Of a DNA stretch of 23,683 nt, positions 22,225 through 23,683 are shown piece after piece. This DNA is from a virus. The stretch lies in the IMG/VR virus record IMGVR_UViG_3300037264_007500, positions 1 to 23,683 of that record. The stretch is one strand, 5' to 3'. Numbering within the stretch: position 1 is the stretch's first letter; each line of letters starts with the position of its first letter. The notes below the pieces were generated by a model. That model was not told the DNA's origin, ran no database searches, and saw nothing but the letters and a program-made list of their open reading frames with translations. The position numbers and the translations under genes are program-made.

Positions 22225-22300
22225 TGGAGCGCTGAGGTCGGATTCGAACCCCCATCTCCGCCCTGGTGAGGCGGTATGTTGACCATTACACTATCAGCGC
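22225..22300 (-). tRNA. tRNA-like gene with encoded CCA; anticodon unclear
   Basis: A 76-nt cloverleaf reads on the minus strand. The acceptor stem GCGCTGA/TCAGCGC pairs perfectly and the 3' end is T-CCA, followed by T6. The D-arm is GTGT-AATGGTCA-ACAT. The anticodon stem CCGCC/GGCGG is perfect and the loop is TCACCAG. The variable region is AGAT and the T-loop TTCGAAT. Two features are odd: position 33 is C rather than U, so the loop gives ACC (Gly) if read strictly or CAC (Val) if shifted by one. The T-stem (GGGGG against CCGACC) has a mismatch and bulge. The body recalls tRNA-Glu. It sits 6 nt after the sigma gene and before the GNAT gene. Confidence 0.75.
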
Positions 22301-22306
22301 TTAAAT

Positions 22307-22945
22307 TCATTCCCGAGAAAATTGATTATTGTCCATCAGCCGATTCCTGACCTTTTTTAAAGCTTCCATCCGGCTGTGATGTATATCGGATCGGCTGACG
22401 CCGAGTAAATCAGAAATCTCGCGAAGATTCAGGCCGCCGATATAGCTCAGCTCGATAATGAGTCTCTCTTTTTCGTCGAGCACCTCAAATAATACTGGAC
22501 GAATCTGGGCCCACTCGTCTTTGAGAAAGATCGTCTCAAGCTCAGGCTCGTGCCCCTCGGAAAGCCGCCAGGGCGGCACGTAGCACTCCGTTTCGTCTTC
22601 CTCTGGCTCTTCGTCCGGCAGCGGCTCGGCCTCGCGCACGGTTCGCACAACGCAATTCGACCGGGTCGCCCGGCTGAGTGCGCCTCGGACGTAGGGCTTG
22701 GCGTAGGCGAAAAACGTGATGCGGTCCGGCTTGAAATTCTTGATTGCGGCAGTCAGCCCGTCGAAGGCGGCGCTCACGAGTTCGCCATCGCTGAGCCCGC
22801 GGCCCTGAGAGGAACCTTTTGCATAGATCGCGGCTTCTCTCAGATTGTGCGCAATCACAGTATCCGTGTCGCCAGCAAGGAGCAGCTCTGCCTCGCGCTC
22901 GGGCGAGAGCTTTTCGGTAGGGACTCCTGTGAGGACGCTTTTCAT
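22307..22945 (-). CDS. Sigma-70 family RNA polymerase sigma factor
   Basis: This 212-aa protein carries sigma region 2 at about residues 25-97 (LVSAAFDGLTAAIKNFKPDR, ITFFAYAKPYVRGALSRATR). An acidic linker follows at 106-120 (DEEPEEDETE). Region 4 spans about 145-203 (LDEKERLIIELSYIGGLNLR), with its helix-turn-helix at about 174-195 (REISDLLGVSRSDIHHSRM). Regions 1.1 and 3 are missing, so it is a compact sigma factor recruiting host RNA polymerase to its own promoters. The start overlaps the upstream HNH gene's stop as ATGA, and the gene ends 6 nt before the tRNA. It is a good candidate for switching on late phage genes. Promoter specificity cannot be predicted with confidence. Confidence 0.9.
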   Translation of the reverse strand: MKSVLTGVPTEKLSPEREAELLLAGDTDTVIAHNLREAAIYAKGSSQGRGLSDGELVSAAFDGLTAAIKNFKPDRITFFAYAKPYVRGALSRATRSNCVVRTVREAEPLPDEEPEEDETECYVPPWRLSEGHEPELETIFLKDEWAQIRPVLFEVLDEKERLIIELSYIGGLNLREISDLLGVSRSDIHHSRMEALKKVRNRLMDNNQFSRE

Positions 22946-23427
22946 TGCGGGAAATTCATGCCCTCTTCTGGCCAGCCTAACTCTCGTGCTTTAGCGTCTC
23001 GTGCCCGGGCCGCGTCCTCACGATAGGGGAAAAATCCCACAGTTATAAGTAGTCCGTCATGGCAAAGATAGGCCCTAAATTTTTGAGTCAGTTTATTCAA
23101 GCTAACGCCTCGAAACCCCGAAGTATTACTAGACCGGATCTTGGCAAACCCTCGCTGATTTCCAGCCTGTGTAGTAATTCTCAAATTGCTCATTAAATTG
23201 TTCAGGCCGTCTCCGTTTTTGTGATCCACCTTTTCGCCGGGTTTCGCGCCTATAATTACACGATGCATTCGTTGTGCCGTCCGACTTCCATCTTCTCGCC
23301 GGACCGCCCGTAAGGCATAATATCCTGCTGTAGTGAGGTGCGCACACCACTTGACTTCAAAAATCCAAGCGGGCGCGTCGTCGTCAACGATGGCAACCTG
23401 TCCCTGTGTCAATGGTATCGTCCTCAT
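22942..23427 (-). CDS. HNH homing endonuclease with AP2 DNA-binding domain
   Basis: This 161-aa protein has the typical free-standing HNH-AP2 layout. Residues 1-50 form a beta N-terminal part (AIVDDDAPAWIFEVKW). The HNH core lies at about 54-90, with MHR (H55), VDHKNGDGLNN (D68, H69, N77) and NLRITTQAGNQ. The AP2-like domain spans 99-152 (SNTSGFRGVSLNKLTQKFRA, then FFPYREDAARARDAKARELG). The catalytic His-Asn-His/Asn residues are intact, so nuclease activity is likely. Such genes spread by cutting alleles that lack them. Unusually for a mobile gene, both ends overlap the neighbours by ATGA: it ends inside the sigma start and begins inside the stop of the partial gene. Confidence 0.88.
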   Translation of the reverse strand: MRTIPLTQGQVAIVDDDAPAWIFEVKWCAHLTTAGYYALRAVRREDGSRTAQRMHRVIIGAKPGEKVDHKNGDGLNNLMSNLRITTQAGNQRGFAKIRSSNTSGFRGVSLNKLTQKFRAYLCHDGLLITVGFFPYREDAARARDAKARELGWPEEGMNFPQ

Positions 23428-23683
23428 GCCTTATCAAATATGCTCGACTCATTTTGCGCAATCGCAGGGCCCGCACTTACTGCAGCCTCCCCGATTCTGG
23501 AAAAAATCCAAAGCCGAGTCCCACAAGGGCCCGACTCAACGCGACATTTAATAAAACCGTCTTTTTCGACAGCTTCTAAATAGCGTGCGACAGCCTCTAA
23601 TCGCAAACTACGCATTACATCGGCGCGTAGCGGATTCATATGTAACAACATACTGACACGACTCGCCGTGCCGCGCCAGTCCA
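23424..23683 (-). CDS. Hypothetical protein, 5' partial at window edge
   Basis: The frame is open to the window end, so the gene probably starts outside; the first in-frame ATG is at 23651 (75 aa from there). The visible product reads DWRGTASRVSMLLHMNPLRA, RSLRLEAVARYLEAVEKDG and a Cys-containing tail (KCRVESGPCGTRLW). The N-terminal stretch is Arg/Leu-rich and helical and could be a DNA-binding helix-turn-helix, but this is weak. The stop overlaps the HNH start (ATGA), placing it in the minus-strand operon. No family is recognised. Confidence 0.5.
   Translation of the reverse strand, partial: DWRGTASRVSMLLHMNPLRADVMRSLRLEAVARYLEAVEKDGFIKCRVESGPCGTRLWIFSRIGEAAVSAGPAIAQNESSIFDKA

Noticed and set aside
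22197-22310. An N-terminal extension of the Mom-like GNAT protein to ATG 22310
   Set aside because: The extension is translated tRNA sequence (22225-22300), so the match to a protein start is accidental; GTG 22196 is used instead.

Overview
The window is a stretch of tailed-phage (or prophage) DNA, moderately GC-rich and almost fully coding. The tail type is most likely podovirus-like. No tape-measure protein is seen. Instead, a predicted tail connector and nozzle pair is followed by a block of Ala/Gln/Pro-rich predicted ejection proteins that ends in a 1644-aa protein. This order resembles the T7 gene 11-12-13-14-15-16 block, although sequence resemblance to T7 itself is weak. The host cannot be named from the sequence. 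Several starts lack an obvious Shine-Dalgarno sequence.

Left block (1-19343, plus strand). Positions 1-2388 carry four adhesin or fibre genes joined by 1-4 nt stop/start overlaps: two collagen-like proteins, a small linker protein and a LamG-like protein. A small conserved-looking protein follows, then a TGN-TATAAT promoter candidate. Next come a Cys-rich predicted connector protein (2826-3821), a predicted nozzle protein (3825-5834), two paralogous proteins sharing a Fn3-like N-terminal module, and a fibre protein with a tail-collar-like motif. From 9488 to 18716 lies the predicted ejection block: a GNAT-like protein, a gp14-like protein, a Pro-rich protein, two further proteins, and a giant multidomain protein with a zincin motif (HEVGH), an ADP-ribosyltransferase-like module and a possible lysozyme-like C-terminus. 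A small predicted virion protein ends the block.

Right block (19263-23683, minus strand, read from right to left). A partial unknown gene is followed by an HNH-AP2 endonuclease, a sigma-70 family factor, a CCA-encoding tRNA-like gene, a Mom-like GNAT protein, a RuvC-like resolvase, a SANT-plus-metallophosphoesterase fusion and a run of small unknown genes. Most neighbours overlap by ATGA, so this block looks like one operon. It converges on the structural block near 19.3 kb with no visible terminator.

The most interesting items are four. A perfect 32-bp direct repeat brackets the ADP-ribosyltransferase-like module of the giant protein. A cluster of TGTTCAC boxes and perfect inverted repeats sits inside the coding sequence of the phosphoesterase linker. 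The tRNA gene has an anomalous anticodon loop. The phage also encodes its own sigma factor and a possible Mom-like DNA modification protein.
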